This document shows, in pieces, positions 16,029 to 25,278 of a stretch of DNA of 64,000 bases. This stretch comes from Myxococcales bacterium. GTDB lineage: Bacteria; Myxococcota_A; Bradymonadia; REDH01. How positions within the stretch are numbered: position 1 is the first letter of the stretch; each line of letters starts with the position of its first letter. The notes under the pieces are model-generated. The model did no database searches and was not told where the DNA came from. It saw only the letters and a list, made by a program, of their open reading frames with translations. The position numbers were made by a program, and so were the translations under genes. The stretch spans positions 1-64,000 of the forward strand of contig JACKDJ010000012.1 of the NCBI GenBank assembly GCA_020633625.1, read 5' to 3'.

Positions 16029-18335
16029 ATGAAGAACGCGCTCGCGACCGCCCCCGGGGGTGCCCCTCTGGCCGCCATGCTGGCGCTGCTCTGGTGGGGC
16101 TGCGCCGCTGCCGCCGACGCGCAGCCGGCGGGAGCACGGGTGCTGGCGCGCGACGCGGCGGTGGGCGGTCCAGCGGTGGTGTCGCTGGCGGAGCTGGGGC
16201 CGATGTTCGAGGGGGACGTGGCGGCCGCGCTGGAGGAGCTCGACCGCGGTCGGACGGCGCTGGCGATCGAGGAGCTCGCGTCGATCGACGGGCTCGACGA
16301 GTCGCACGCGGACGCGGCCGCGTTCGCGTACGCGTATGCACTGCACCTGTCTGGGGATCACGCGGCGGCGCTCCCTGCGCTGCGGGCCTGCGCCGACCGT
16401 TCAGAGCTGTTTGCGGACTACTGCGCATATTGGGGCTCGTTGTCGGCGCTCGAGCTCGGCGACGCGGCGGTGGCCGAAGCGCTGGCGGCGCGCGTCGACG
16501 AGGGCTCGGTGTTTGGTCCGCGCGCCCGCTTCGTGGCGGGGCGTGCGCTCGCGTCGGGTGGGCACACGGACGAGGCGATCGTCGCGCTCGAGCGGTTCCT
16601 CGTGGCATACCCGTCGGCGTGGTACCGCGACGACGTCGAGTTCGAGCTTGCGGCTGCCTACCGGGTCTCCGGGCGCACCGACGACGCGATCGCGGTGTAC
16701 CGGCGCGTCGCGTTGGTGAACCCCGGGGGCGCAGACGAGGCGCGAGCCGAGCGGGAGCTTGCCGCGCTGGGGGTGCGCGACGTGGCGGCGGCGCGCACGA
16801 CGTCGGACACGCTCGAGCGTGCGCAGATCTTGTTCGATCGTCACCGGAGCGATCAGGTCATCGAGCTCCTCGAGCCCGTCGTTCGGTCTTCGGAGGCGGG
16901 CTCGGACGTGTACTGCGGCGCGGCGTACCTGGTCGGTAAGAGCTACACGAAGCTCCGCCGCCACGCGGACTCCCTGCCGCCGTATCGGCGTGTGATCGAC
17001 GACTGCGCGGACGAAGACCTTCGGGTAAAGGCGCTGTACAACGCGGGTCGCGCCGCCTGGAATGTGGACGCCGATGACGACGCGATCGCGTACTTTCGAC
17101 AGCTCTGGACGGAGTATCCGTCGAGCTCGTACGCGGACGACGCGATGCTGCTCGCTGCGCGTGTTCGACTGACCGCCGACCCTGGCGCGGCTGGCGGCTT
17201 CCTGTCGGACCAGGTCGCGCGGTACCCCGACGGCGACATGCTCGGCGAGGCCGTCTGGCTGATGGCGCAGCAGCGCTGGAACGCTGGTGACTTTCGCGGC
17301 GTGGTGCGGTTCGTCGACGAGCAGGCGTCGCGGACGGGCGAGTCGGACCTCTACTCACGCGGGAGGCTCGCCTACTTCCGCGGACGGGCGCTCGAGCGCC
17401 TGAGCCTGGGGCGCGAGGCGCGGTCGGCGTACTCGGGGGTCGTGCGAGACAACCCGATGACGTACTACGCGCTGCTCGCGCTCAATCGGCTGGCGGAGCT
17501 CGACGCGTCGGCGGCGGACGCGCTGGTCGCGGAGCTCGGCGCAGCGGGATCGGGGAGCGGTCGGATCGAGATCCGGCCGGCGGAGGTGGCGCGCGACCCG
17601 TCGTTCCGTCGCGGTGCGACGCTGCTCCGCATGGGGCTCTACGGGCTCGCGGAGCCGGAGTTCGAGAAGGTCGAGGCCGCCTACCCGAACGAGGAGGAGG
17701 TCGACTGGGTGGTCTCGCTGATGTACCACCGGGCGGGGGCTTTCGAGCGAAGCTACCGCGTGCAGGGCGGTCGCGACGAGCTCCGGCTCGCCTACCCGAC
17801 GGGCGAGAATCGAGAGCGTTGGGAGATCGCCTACCCGGCGCCGTTCGGGGACCTCGTCAGCGCGGCGGCGACCGAGCGCGACATCGACCCTTACTGGGTC
17901 TACGCGATCATGCGGTCCGAGTCCGGGTTTCGTCCGGAGATCGAGTCGTGGGCAAACGCGCGGGGGCTGCTGCAGCTCATGGAGGGGACGGCGAACGACA
18001 TGGCGCGGCTGACCGGGCGCGGTTCGGTGCGGGCGTCCCAGCTCTTCGATCCGGCGATCAACATCGAGCTCGGCTCAATGTTCATCCGGACTCTCGCAGA
18101 CCGCTTCGCGCGGCACCCATGCCTGGTGTTCGGCGGGTACAATGGTGGACAGGGGAACGTGAACTCGTGGTTGCGCGCTCGCGGGACGCTGCCGCTCGAT
18201 GAGTGGGTCGAGGCGATCCCGTACGATCAGACGCGGAACTACGTGAAGGGGGTCACGACGAACTACTGGGTGTACTCGTGGCTGTATGCCGACCGACGCG
18301 TCGTGCGGTTGCCGTTCGATCTGAGCGACATCTGA
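16029..18335 (+). CDS. Soluble lytic murein transglycosylase (Slt70-like, TPR + SLT)
   Basis: 768 residues. Signal peptide (LAAMLALLWWGCAAAADAQ), a long alpha-helical superhelix with TPR-like repeats (for example ELAAAYRVSGRTDDAIAVYRR, ALYNAGRAAWNVDADDDAI), and a C-terminal SLT domain from about 615. The catalytic Glu is residue 631 in MRSESGFRP; ARGLLQLM and FGGYNGGQGNV are the other SLT motifs, followed by ETRNYV-type NYVKGV. The enzyme cleaves the MurNAc-GlcNAc bond to give 1,6-anhydroMurNAc ends in the periplasm, in cell-wall turnover or machinery insertion. The Cys in the signal region could make it a lipoprotein, but the surrounding sequence is not a good lipobox. Confidence 0.9.
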   Translation: MKNALATAPGGAPLAAMLALLWWGCAAAADAQPAGARVLARDAAVGGPAVVSLAELGPMFEGDVAAALEELDRGRTALAIEELASIDGLDESHADAAAFAYAYALHLSGDHAAALPALRACADRSELFADYCAYWGSLSALELGDAAVAEALAARVDEGSVFGPRARFVAGRALASGGHTDEAIVALERFLVAYPSAWYRDDVEFELAAAYRVSGRTDDAIAVYRRVALVNPGGADEARAERELAALGVRDVAAARTTSDTLERAQILFDRHRSDQVIELLEPVVRSSEAGSDVYCGAAYLVGKSYTKLRRHADSLPPYRRVIDDCADEDLRVKALYNAGRAAWNVDADDDAIAYFRQLWTEYPSSSYADDAMLLAARVRLTADPGAAGGFLSDQVARYPDGDMLGEAVWLMAQQRWNAGDFRGVVRFVDEQASRTGESDLYSRGRLAYFRGRALERLSLGREARSAYSGVVRDNPMTYYALLALNRLAELDASAADALVAELGAAGSGSGRIEIRPAEVARDPSFRRGATLLRMGLYGLAEPEFEKVEAAYPNEEEVDWVVSLMYHRAGAFERSYRVQGGRDELRLAYPTGENRERWEIAYPAPFGDLVSAAATERDIDPYWVYAIMRSESGFRPEIESWANARGLLQLMEGTANDMARLTGRGSVRASQLFDPAINIELGSMFIRTLADRFARHPCLVFGGYNGGQGNVNSWLRARGTLPLDEWVEAIPYDQTRNYVKGVTTNYWVYSWLYADRRVVRLPFDLSDI

Positions 18336-18479
18336 GCGACGCCTGCGCAGACGGGAGCGCGGGGGCGGCCGGGCGCCTGGACGGGCCCGACGAGCACCGC
18401 GCGCTTGTGTCGCTTCGTGGGAGCCGTCTATACCTACGCGCGGCGGAGTCCAATCCCCGCCGAGGGACCGAGAGAAAGC

Positions 18480-20561
18480 ATGAAACGAACAACGGCGGCC
18501 TTGCTCTTCGTACTCGCACCCGCGACGGCGGCGGCACAGATCGGCGCCGCGCCGGTAGACACGGGGTCCGCGTTCGCCGAGCCGACTGCGACCGAGCCGC
18601 CAGCGGCGCCTGCTGCGGCTCCCGCTGCAGCGTCGGCGCCCGCCGCGGCTCCCGCTCCTGCTTCAGCGCCTGCCGCCGCGGCGACGGGCGCACCGGCCTC
18701 GGCGCCGGCGGCGTCGGCTCCGACTTCGGCCCCGCGATCGAGCGGCGGTCGGACGGGGATGTTGAGCGATGACCCCCACGTCGCGGACGCTGCGACGTCG
18801 CCGTCGGGGGCAACCGGCCTCATTCACACAGCGCAGGCGACCGGGCTCCGTCCGGGTACGCTCGGGCTGGCGCTCGGGCTCGAGTACACGAGCGGGCAGG
18901 ACGTTGTCCGCGTCGGTAACGATGCGCGCCGCTTCCTTGGGCATCTCGCGCTCTCGTACACGCCCATCGAGTACTTCGAGGCGTTCGCGACCCTGTCGGC
19001 TCGCGCCGTGACGAACTCGTTGGGCGACCCTCAGCTCATCCAGAGCGTCGGGGACCTGTCGATCGGCGGCAAGGGAGTGTACCCGATCAGCGACGCGCTC
19101 GCGGTTGGCGCACTGCTTCGCGTCCGGTTCCCGGCGGGCGCCAACCAGGTCGGGCTGGATCTCAGCTCGACGAGCGTCGACTTCCTGGCTCTCACGACCG
19201 CCGACCTGCGCTCCGTCGCCGACGTGCCGCTCCGGTTCCACCTGAACTTCGGCGTGCTGATCGACAACCAAGCGAACCTGTTCCCCTTCGTGCTCGATCG
19301 GATCGAGCGCTACGGGCAGGGCGTGTACGACTATGATCGCTTCGACGTCGGCATCGCGTTCGACGCGCCGCTCGAGTACGTGACGCCGTTCTTGGAGTGG
19401 ACGACGGAGTATCCGCTGAACCACCATTGCAACGGCCAGATCGCACAGGGGTGCGTCGTGGAGCTCGGCTTCCCGTCGTACCCGTCCTGGCTCACCATCG
19501 GCGCTCGCTCGCAGCCCGTGGCAGGGCTGTCGTTCAACGCCGCGGTCGACCTCGGCATTACGACGAAGGAGTCGCAGGGGACCCCGGCCGTGCCCGGCTG
19601 GAACCTCATGGGCGGCATCGCCTACAACCTCGACCCGAGCGGGACGCGCGTGGTCGAGGTCCCGGTCGAGGTCCCCATCGAGGTGCCGTCGGCCGCCGCC
19701 ACGAGCCACGTCGAGGGAACCGTCGTCGAGGCCGGCACCGGCGCGCCGATCGCGGACGTCCGCGTGCGCTATGTCGGCACCACCTACACGGACCAGATCA
19801 CCGGGCCGGACGGCCGCTTCCGGACGTTCGACTTCGCGCCCGGGACGCCGGTGACGATCGAGATCTCGCATCCCGACTACGTCGCGATGACGATGAACGT
19901 GGCGATCACGCCAGAGGTCGCTTCTGGCACCCTCGAGCTCCAGCCGGCGTTCACCGGTGCCCGCGTAGCCGGTCGCGTGACCGCACCGGCCGGTGCTGAG
20001 GCGACGATCACGTTCCGTGGGCCGAGCGACCAGACCGTCGTCTGCGATGCGGACGGCTCCTACGAGGTCGAGCTCGAGCCCGGCGAGTACCGGGTGACGG
20101 TGGCCGCGCCAGGTGCGCGCACCGTTCGCGAGACGGTGGCCCTCGAGGGCGGTCGGTTCCAGCGCGGTTGGTCGCTCGAGCCGGCGTCTCCGAGCGATCT
20201 GGTCCGCTGGACCGGCTCCGGCGTCGAGCTCGGCAACGACACCCGGCGCCTTGCGTTCGACGCCTCTGGCGATCTGTCCGCCGATTCGCTTCCGCTGCTC
20301 GACGCACTCGCCGAGGAGCTGCGCGGCGCTGACACTCGGCTCCTTGTCCGGGCCCACACGGACCCGAAGGACACTGTCGAGGAGGAGCTCGAGCTAACGG
20401 CGACCCGGGCGGGGCTGGTCATCGACTACCTCGTCTCGCGTGGCGTGAGCCGCTCGCAGCTCGAAGCCGACGGCGTCGGTTCGGCCGAACCGCTCATCCC
20501 GAACGTCACGGACCGGAACCGGCGGATGAACAACCGCATCGAGTTCCAGCTCCTCGACTGA
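18480..20561 (+). CDS. OmpA-family outer-membrane protein with carboxypeptidase-like repeats
   Basis: 693 residues from ATG 18480. Signal peptide (LLFVLAPATAAAQ), about 75 residues of Ala/Pro-rich linker, a barrel-like region (about 110-395) with alternating aromatic strands, two Ig-like carboxypeptidase-regulatory/PEGA-type domains (about 408-490, HVEGTVVEAGTGAPIADVRV; about 495-575, RVAGRVTAPAGAEATI), and a C-terminal OmpA domain from about 595 with LLVRAHTDPKD, ELTATRAGLVIDYLVSRGV and NRRMNNRIEF. The OmpA domain would hold peptidoglycan while the barrel sits in the outer membrane. The tandem Ig-like inserts between barrel and OmpA domain are an arrangement I associate with myxobacteria. 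The upstream frame to 18405 has no good start. Confidence 0.85.
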   Translation: MKRTTAALLFVLAPATAAAQIGAAPVDTGSAFAEPTATEPPAAPAAAPAAASAPAAAPAPASAPAAAATGAPASAPAASAPTSAPRSSGGRTGMLSDDPHVADAATSPSGATGLIHTAQATGLRPGTLGLALGLEYTSGQDVVRVGNDARRFLGHLALSYTPIEYFEAFATLSARAVTNSLGDPQLIQSVGDLSIGGKGVYPISDALAVGALLRVRFPAGANQVGLDLSSTSVDFLALTTADLRSVADVPLRFHLNFGVLIDNQANLFPFVLDRIERYGQGVYDYDRFDVGIAFDAPLEYVTPFLEWTTEYPLNHHCNGQIAQGCVVELGFPSYPSWLTIGARSQPVAGLSFNAAVDLGITTKESQGTPAVPGWNLMGGIAYNLDPSGTRVVEVPVEVPIEVPSAAATSHVEGTVVEAGTGAPIADVRVRYVGTTYTDQITGPDGRFRTFDFAPGTPVTIEISHPDYVAMTMNVAITPEVASGTLELQPAFTGARVAGRVTAPAGAEATITFRGPSDQTVVCDADGSYEVELEPGEYRVTVAAPGARTVRETVALEGGRFQRGWSLEPASPSDLVRWTGSGVELGNDTRRLAFDASGDLSADSLPLLDALAEELRGADTRLLVRAHTDPKDTVEEELELTATRAGLVIDYLVSRGVSRSQLEADGVGSAEPLIPNVTDRNRRMNNRIEFQLLD

Positions 20562-20579
20562 GTGCGAGTCGCGTTGCTT

Positions 20580-20675
20580 GGCGAGCCGAGGCTCGCCGAG
20601 CGACGCGGGCCGATGCCGCCGCATCGGCCGCTTCCGACCGCGCGGCTCCGGCGCGCCCGGGCTAGCGCCCGGAGC
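20580..20675. terminator. Cluster of three hairpins between convergent genes
   Basis: Three inverted repeats in 96 bases: GGCGAGCC/GGCTCGCC (20580-20597, tight loop), GGCCGATGC/GCATCGGCC (20608-20629, perfect 9-bp stem, 4-base loop) and GCTCCGG/CCGGAGC (20645-20675). None has a T-run. They sit between the ends of the OmpA-type gene (+) and the E2 gene (-), so a two-way transcription end is the simplest reading. Confidence 0.55.
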
Positions 20676-20700
20676 GTGACGAGTCACGTGCTGCGGAGGG

Positions 20701-22116
20701 CTACGTCCAGCTCGCGAGCGTCTTCGTCACGCGTGACATGAAGCCGTCCGCGGTCGCGCCGTCGATCAGGCGGTGGTCGAACGTCAGGCACATGTTGACC
20801 ATCGAACGGACGCGGATGTTCTCGTTCTCGTCGGCGACGACGCGCTTGTTGATCCCGCCGATGCCGAGGATGCCGACCTGCGGCTGCACGAGGATGGGCA
20901 CGCCGAAGAGGCTTCCCCAGATGCCGGCGTTCGAGATCGTGAACGTCCCGTCGGCGACGTCCTGCGGCAAGAGCTTTCCGGCCTTGGACCGCTGCGCGAG
21001 GTCGTTGATGCCCTTCGCAATGCCGAAGAGGTTCAGCGTGTCGGCGCTCTTGAGCACCGGGACGATCAGCCCTTCCTCGATCGCCGAGGCGACGCCGAGG
21101 TTGATGCTGCCGCGGTAGACGATCGAGTCGCCATCGATGGCGGCGTTCAGCAGCGGGTAGGTCTGGAGGCCGTCGACGACCGCAGCGACGAAGAACGCGG
21201 TGTACGTGAGCTTGACGCCACGCGACTCGAACTCGGGCGCCAGCGCCTTGCGGGCGCGGACGACGCGCGTGACGTCGCACTCCCAGACCGTGTGGCAGTG
21301 CGCGGTGCCGCGTCTCGCCTGGACCATGTTCTCGGCGATGCTGGCGCGCATCCGCGACATCTTCTCGACGCGGTCGTTCGCGTAGTGGTGGATGCGCGGG
21401 ACCTTGACGAGAGCGACCTCGTGGCCCGCCGGGACATCGCCGGGGGCGGCGGGCGGGCGGCGCGCGGCGGGCTGCTGCTTCGTGTCTGCGGCCGCGGTGG
21501 CGGGCGCCGCAGCGACGGGCGCGGGCGCGGGCGTAGCGGCGGCGGGAGCAGCGGGTCCACCGGCGGCGACGAACGCGAGGATGTCCTGCTTCGTGACGCG
21601 TCCGCTGACGCCGGTGCCGGCGACGGCGGAGAGGTCGGTGATTCCGTGTTCGGCGGCGATGCGGCGGACGACCGGGGTCGAGCGGTGCTGCCGGAGCGTG
21701 GTGACGTCGGCGGTCGCGCGGTCCACGGGCGCCGCGGATGCAGCGGGCGGGGCCGCTGGCGGTGCGGCGGCGGCCGCCGGAGCTGGTGCGGCTGCCGGCG
21801 CCGGCGCAGGGGCCGGCGCCGCCGCGGGAGCCGGCGCGGCTGGGCTCGCGGCAGCCGGTGTGCGCGCCGCAGCGACGTCGGTCTCGACGTAGGCGACCAC
21901 GCTGTTCACCTCGACGGTGTCTCCGACGCTTGCGAGGATCTCGACGAGGACGCCGGCGACGGGGCTGGGCACTTCAGCGTCGACCTTGTCGGTCGTGAGC
22001 GTGAAGAGGTCTTCGTCGGCCTGGACGCTGTCGCCCACCTGCTTGAGCCATGCGACGATGGTCCCTTCGGCGATGGACTCGCCCATCTGGGGCATGACGA
22101 CTTCGAAGCGGGCCAT
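20701..22116 (-). CDS. Dihydrolipoamide acyltransferase (E2) of a 2-oxoacid dehydrogenase complex
   Basis: 471 residues. N-terminal lipoyl domain with the lipoylation site Lys 44 in TTDKVDAEVP, Ala/Pro-rich swinging linker, peripheral subunit-binding domain (RSTPVVRRIAAEHGITDLS, later GTGVSGRVTKQDIL), a second Ala-rich linker, and the catalytic acyltransferase domain from about 240 with the active-site motif DHRLIDG (447-453). It transfers the acyl group from lipoamide to CoA. The opening MPQMGESIAEGT is typical of succinyl- or branched-chain E2; the acyl specificity and the E1 partner are not shown by the window. It follows the E3 gene by 28 bases on the same strand. Confidence 0.92.
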   Translation of the reverse strand: MARFEVVMPQMGESIAEGTIVAWLKQVGDSVQADEDLFTLTTDKVDAEVPSPVAGVLVEILASVGDTVEVNSVVAYVETDVAAARTPAAASPAAPAPAAAPAPAPAPAAAPAPAAAAAPPAAPPAASAAPVDRATADVTTLRQHRSTPVVRRIAAEHGITDLSAVAGTGVSGRVTKQDILAFVAAGGPAAPAAATPAPAPVAAAPATAAADTKQQPAARRPPAAPGDVPAGHEVALVKVPRIHHYANDRVEKMSRMRASIAENMVQARRGTAHCHTVWECDVTRVVRARKALAPEFESRGVKLTYTAFFVAAVVDGLQTYPLLNAAIDGDSIVYRGSINLGVASAIEEGLIVPVLKSADTLNLFGIAKGINDLAQRSKAGKLLPQDVADGTFTISNAGIWGSLFGVPILVQPQVGILGIGGINKRVVADENENIRVRSMVNMCLTFDHRLIDGATADGFMSRVTKTLASWT

Positions 22117-22144
22117 GTCGGCCTCCCTGGCGTGAGTTGGCGGC

Positions 22145-23554
22145 TTAGGCGTTGAGGGGGCTGCCGTTGAGGGTCGCGTGTGCGGCCTCTCCGATCGCTT
22201 CGGCGAGCGTCGGGTGGGGGTGCATCGCGTGCGCGAGCTCTTCGACGGTGGTCTCGAGGTGGAGACCGACGACCAACTCGGCGATCAGCTCGGTCGCCTT
22301 GGGGCCGATGATGTGGACGCCGAGCAGCTCGTCGTGCTTGGCGTCGGCGACGAACTTCACCATGCCCTCGGCCTCGCCCATGATTCGCGCCTTGCCGGAG
22401 GCGGAGAACGGGAAGCTGCCGGTCTTCACGTCGTAGCCCTTGTCGCGCGCCTGGCGCTCCGTGAGGCCGACGGACGCGACCTCGGGAACACAGTACGTGC
22501 AGTTCGGCGTGTGGCCGTAGTTGATCGGGTGCACGGTCTTGCCGGCGATCTGCTCGGCGACCATGACGCCTTCGTGGCTGGCGACGTGCGCGAGCCACGG
22601 CGTGGCGATGATGTCGCCGATCGCGTAGACGCCGGGCTGGGATGTGCGGCAGTGGTCGTCGACCGGGATCATCCCGCGAGCGTCCGGCGTGATGCCTACG
22701 GTGGCTAGGCCGACGTCGCCAGTGACCGCGGCGCGGCCGACGGCGACGAGGAGCATCTTCGCATCGATGACGGAGCCGGCTCCGCCGTCGCGCGGCTCCA
22801 CGTGGACGCGGACACCGCCGTCGACGAGGTCGACCTTGGTGACCTTGGAGGCGGTGAGGCACTCGATGCCGCGCCGGCGGTACGCCTTCTCGAGCTCCTT
22901 GGACACGTCCTCGTCTTCAATGGGCAGGAGGTGGTCCATGAACTCGATCAGCGTGACCTTGCTGCCGAACGAGCGGTAGACCGAGGCGAACTCGGTGCCG
23001 ACGGCGCCGGCGCCCATGACGACGAGCGACTCCGGGATCGTGCCGATCTCGAGGATGTCGTCGGAGTTCACGGTGCGGACGTGGTCCATCTCGATGAATG
23101 GGAGGTCTTTGCAGACGGACCCGGTCGCGAGGATGACGCTCTTGCTCTCGATGCGAGTGACGGTGCCGTCGGCAGCCGTCACGGTGATGAACCCGGGGCC
23201 GTCGAGGCGGCCGTGGCCGCTGATGACGTCGATCTTGTTCTTGCGCATCAGGAACGTGACGCCCTTGGAGTTGGCGCCGACGGTCTTTTCGCGGAAGGAC
23301 TGCACGCCGGCGAAGTCCACCTCCACGTTCGCGGCCTTGATGCCGAACTTGGAGGACTCCTGCATCTTCTCGTAGAGGTGCGCGCTCTCGAGGAGGGCCT
23401 TGGTCGGGATGCAGCCGCGGAGGAGGCACGTGCCGCCGAGGCGCGTGTCCTTCTCGACGATCGCGGTCTTGAGGCCGAGCTGTGCGCAGCGGACGGCGGC
23501 GACGTAGCCGCCGGGGCCGCTGCCGATGACAGTGACGTCGTACTTTGTGGCCAC
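22145..23554 (-). CDS. lpdA: Dihydrolipoamide dehydrogenase (E3)
   Basis: 469 residues from GTG 23554 (VATKYDVTVIGSGPGG); upstream residues in the frame are not credible. FAD-binding GxGxxG at 11-16, redox disulphide Cys 43/Cys 48 in GGTCLLRGCIPTK, NAD-binding VVMGAGAVGTEFASV, second FAD segment VYAIGDI, and the C-terminal dimer motif HPHPTLAEAI (His 447, Glu 452) that forms the active-site base with the partner chain. It reoxidises dihydrolipoamide on E2 using NAD+. The E2 gene follows directly, so this E3 probably serves that complex, and possibly others in the cell. Confidence 0.95.
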   Translation of the reverse strand: MATKYDVTVIGSGPGGYVAAVRCAQLGLKTAIVEKDTRLGGTCLLRGCIPTKALLESAHLYEKMQESSKFGIKAANVEVDFAGVQSFREKTVGANSKGVTFLMRKNKIDVISGHGRLDGPGFITVTAADGTVTRIESKSVILATGSVCKDLPFIEMDHVRTVNSDDILEIGTIPESLVVMGAGAVGTEFASVYRSFGSKVTLIEFMDHLLPIEDEDVSKELEKAYRRRGIECLTASKVTKVDLVDGGVRVHVEPRDGGAGSVIDAKMLLVAVGRAAVTGDVGLATVGITPDARGMIPVDDHCRTSQPGVYAIGDIIATPWLAHVASHEGVMVAEQIAGKTVHPINYGHTPNCTYCVPEVASVGLTERQARDKGYDVKTGSFPFSASGKARIMGEAEGMVKFVADAKHDELLGVHIIGPKATELIAELVVGLHLETTVEELAHAMHPHPTLAEAIGEAAHATLNGSPLNA

Positions 23555-23688
23555 GTAGAACCTCGGTGGGTGCGCGGAGAGTGGAGCTGGCGCCGAGATA
23601 GTCCCGCGCCGCGCACCGCGCAACGTCTGCGCGCGCGTCGGTGGGCGCCTTCCGCGGCAGGAGCCGGCGCTGGCGCTGGCCCGACTCG

Positions 23689-24390
23689 CTAGGGAATACG
23701 GACCCCGAGCTCGGCGACGCACGTCCACGTCGCGTCGACGCGCACCGCGCCCGGGTCGTCGACGCTGTGGTACCCGACGAGACGCTGCCGCGTCGAGTCG
23801 GGGGTCGCCGGCGCGGCGGTCGCGCGGAGCGAGATGGGGATGTCGATCGATCGCACTGGGATCAAGGCGCCGACCGCGAGGGAGAGCGTTGGCGCGACCG
23901 AGGTTGTCGCGTCGAGGGGCGGTGACGCGTCATCGAAGCCGGAGACGGTCTCCGACGCGGACGCTGCGAGGCCCGCGCGGACGCCGAGCGCGAAGGTCGC
24001 CAACGGGCGGACGCGCTCGGTCCGGTGGGGGGTCGCGGAGATGCGCAGTGCGACGTCGAGCGCCGTTGTCGAGAGCGTCATCGTGCGGCTGAACTGGTCC
24101 CGCTCGGCACGGCCGGTGAGTCGCAGACGGTCGACGCCGAGCTCCAGCCCTATCCACAGCGGGCCGCCGGCGGCGAGGTCGGCCGCGACCCCGAGCCTCA
24201 GAGCCGGGCCGTAGAAGCCTGTGCCGTAGAGGAGGGTGGGCTCTCCGGCGGCGTCGTCGGGCGGGGTCAGGGCCGCGAGGCCGGCCGCGGCGGTGACGGT
24301 GGTGGCGACGTCGGGCGCTGCGGCGGCCGCGCCGGGAAGGAGCGCGGCGAGGAGTACGAGGCCGAGAGCGGCGTCGAGCCCGGCGCGCAC
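23689..24390 (-). CDS. Predicted outer-membrane beta-barrel protein
   Basis: 233 residues with a signal peptide (LGLVLLAALLPGAAAAAP) and then alternating hydrophobic/polar strands ending in a C-terminal strand (ATWTCVAELGVRIP). No soluble domain is seen. The pattern fits a small outer-membrane barrel of about eight to ten strands. Its start lies two bases beyond the stop of the barrel gene at 24393, on the same strand, so the two are probably co-transcribed. Sequence identity with known families is not evident to me, and function is unknown. Confidence 0.6.
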   Translation of the reverse strand: MRAGLDAALGLVLLAALLPGAAAAAPDVATTVTAAAGLAALTPPDDAAGEPTLLYGTGFYGPALRLGVAADLAAGGPLWIGLELGVDRLRLTGRAERDQFSRTMTLSTTALDVALRISATPHRTERVRPLATFALGVRAGLAASASETVSGFDDASPPLDATTSVAPTLSLAVGALIPVRSIDIPISLRATAAPATPDSTRQRLVGYHSVDDPGAVRVDATWTCVAELGVRIP

Positions 24391-24392
24391 GG

Positions 24393-25244
24393 CTAGAGGA
24401 TCAGGTAGTCGAGGCCGAACAGAACGAAGATCTGCATGCGCCAGACGTCGTTGTACTCGACGGTGATGCGGGGGTCGTAGGCCGTGAGGCCGCGCGGCGG
24501 GAAGACGCCGCGCTGGTTCAGGTGCTGACCGGATGCGGGGTAGAGGTTGAGCCTGAACTCGACGGGGACCTCGATCTTGTCGAGGGCCATGTTGAGTCCG
24601 ATGCCGGCGATGATGCCGGTGTAGCTGGTCGGTGCGTCTTCGTTGAGGACCGCGTTGCGCGCGTAGTTGTACTCGGCGCTCGCGGCGTACCGGTCGATGA
24701 GCTCGCCCTGCGTCTCGGGGTCGAGGTTCTCGGGGAACGGGTCGGTGGCGACGACGTTGAACTCGCGGTTGGTTCGGCCGGTGACGAAGTCGAGCCCGGC
24801 GGTGATGAACGGCCGGGCGACTCCGGTGGGGACCTCGAGCCGGATCGCGATGGGGAAGTGGTTCGCGTCGAAGCCCATCTCGTAGCCGAGGGTCTGCTTG
24901 GGGCAGCGGACGCGGCCGGAGGAGCAGTCGAGGACGCCGTCGAGCTCGAAGGCGTTGGACGCGACGTGCTCATGCGCGCGCATCCAGCCGAGCTCGAGGG
25001 ACGCGATGTCGAAGGCGCGGACGGCGAGGTTCACGCCGGCGTTCCAACCCGTGCCGTAGGCGAACTCGTAGGGGGTGGCGTCGCCGTAGTCGGAGTAGTC
25101 ATCCGGCTTCGGGAGCATGGCGATGTTCGGACCGCCTCGCACGCCGAGCCGCAGGTCGACGCCGTAGACATCGAGTGCGTGAGCCGGACGAGCGATCGCG
25201 ACGAGTGCGACGATGCAGACTGGGATGAGGAGGACGCGTCTCAT
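24393..25244 (-). CDS. Predicted outer-membrane beta-barrel protein
   Basis: 283 residues from ATG 25244; residues before it in the frame look like read-through of the next region. Signal peptide (LLIPVCIVALVAIARPAHA), then a strand-rich protein with many Tyr/Phe/Trp and a C-terminal aromatic strand (MQIFVLFGLDYLIL), as expected for a barrel recognised by BamA. A two-Cys segment LDCSSGRVRCPKQ may form an external loop disulphide. It starts 34 bases after the PTS IIB-like stop, so it may share the sigma-54 operon's transcript. Substrate or role unknown. Confidence 0.65.
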   Translation of the reverse strand: MRRVLLIPVCIVALVAIARPAHALDVYGVDLRLGVRGGPNIAMLPKPDDYSDYGDATPYEFAYGTGWNAGVNLAVRAFDIASLELGWMRAHEHVASNAFELDGVLDCSSGRVRCPKQTLGYEMGFDANHFPIAIRLEVPTGVARPFITAGLDFVTGRTNREFNVVATDPFPENLDPETQGELIDRYAASAEYNYARNAVLNEDAPTSYTGIIAGIGLNMALDKIEVPVEFRLNLYPASGQHLNQRGVFPPRGLTAYDPRITVEYNDVWRMQIFVLFGLDYLIL

Positions 25245-25278
25245 TGTGCCCGCGGGTGGCTTGGAGGACTCCCCTGAC

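Noticed and set aside
21480..21880. Repetitive Ala/Pro/Gly codons as a DNA repeat element
   Set aside because: They encode the E2 linker regions, which are naturally Ala/Pro-rich.
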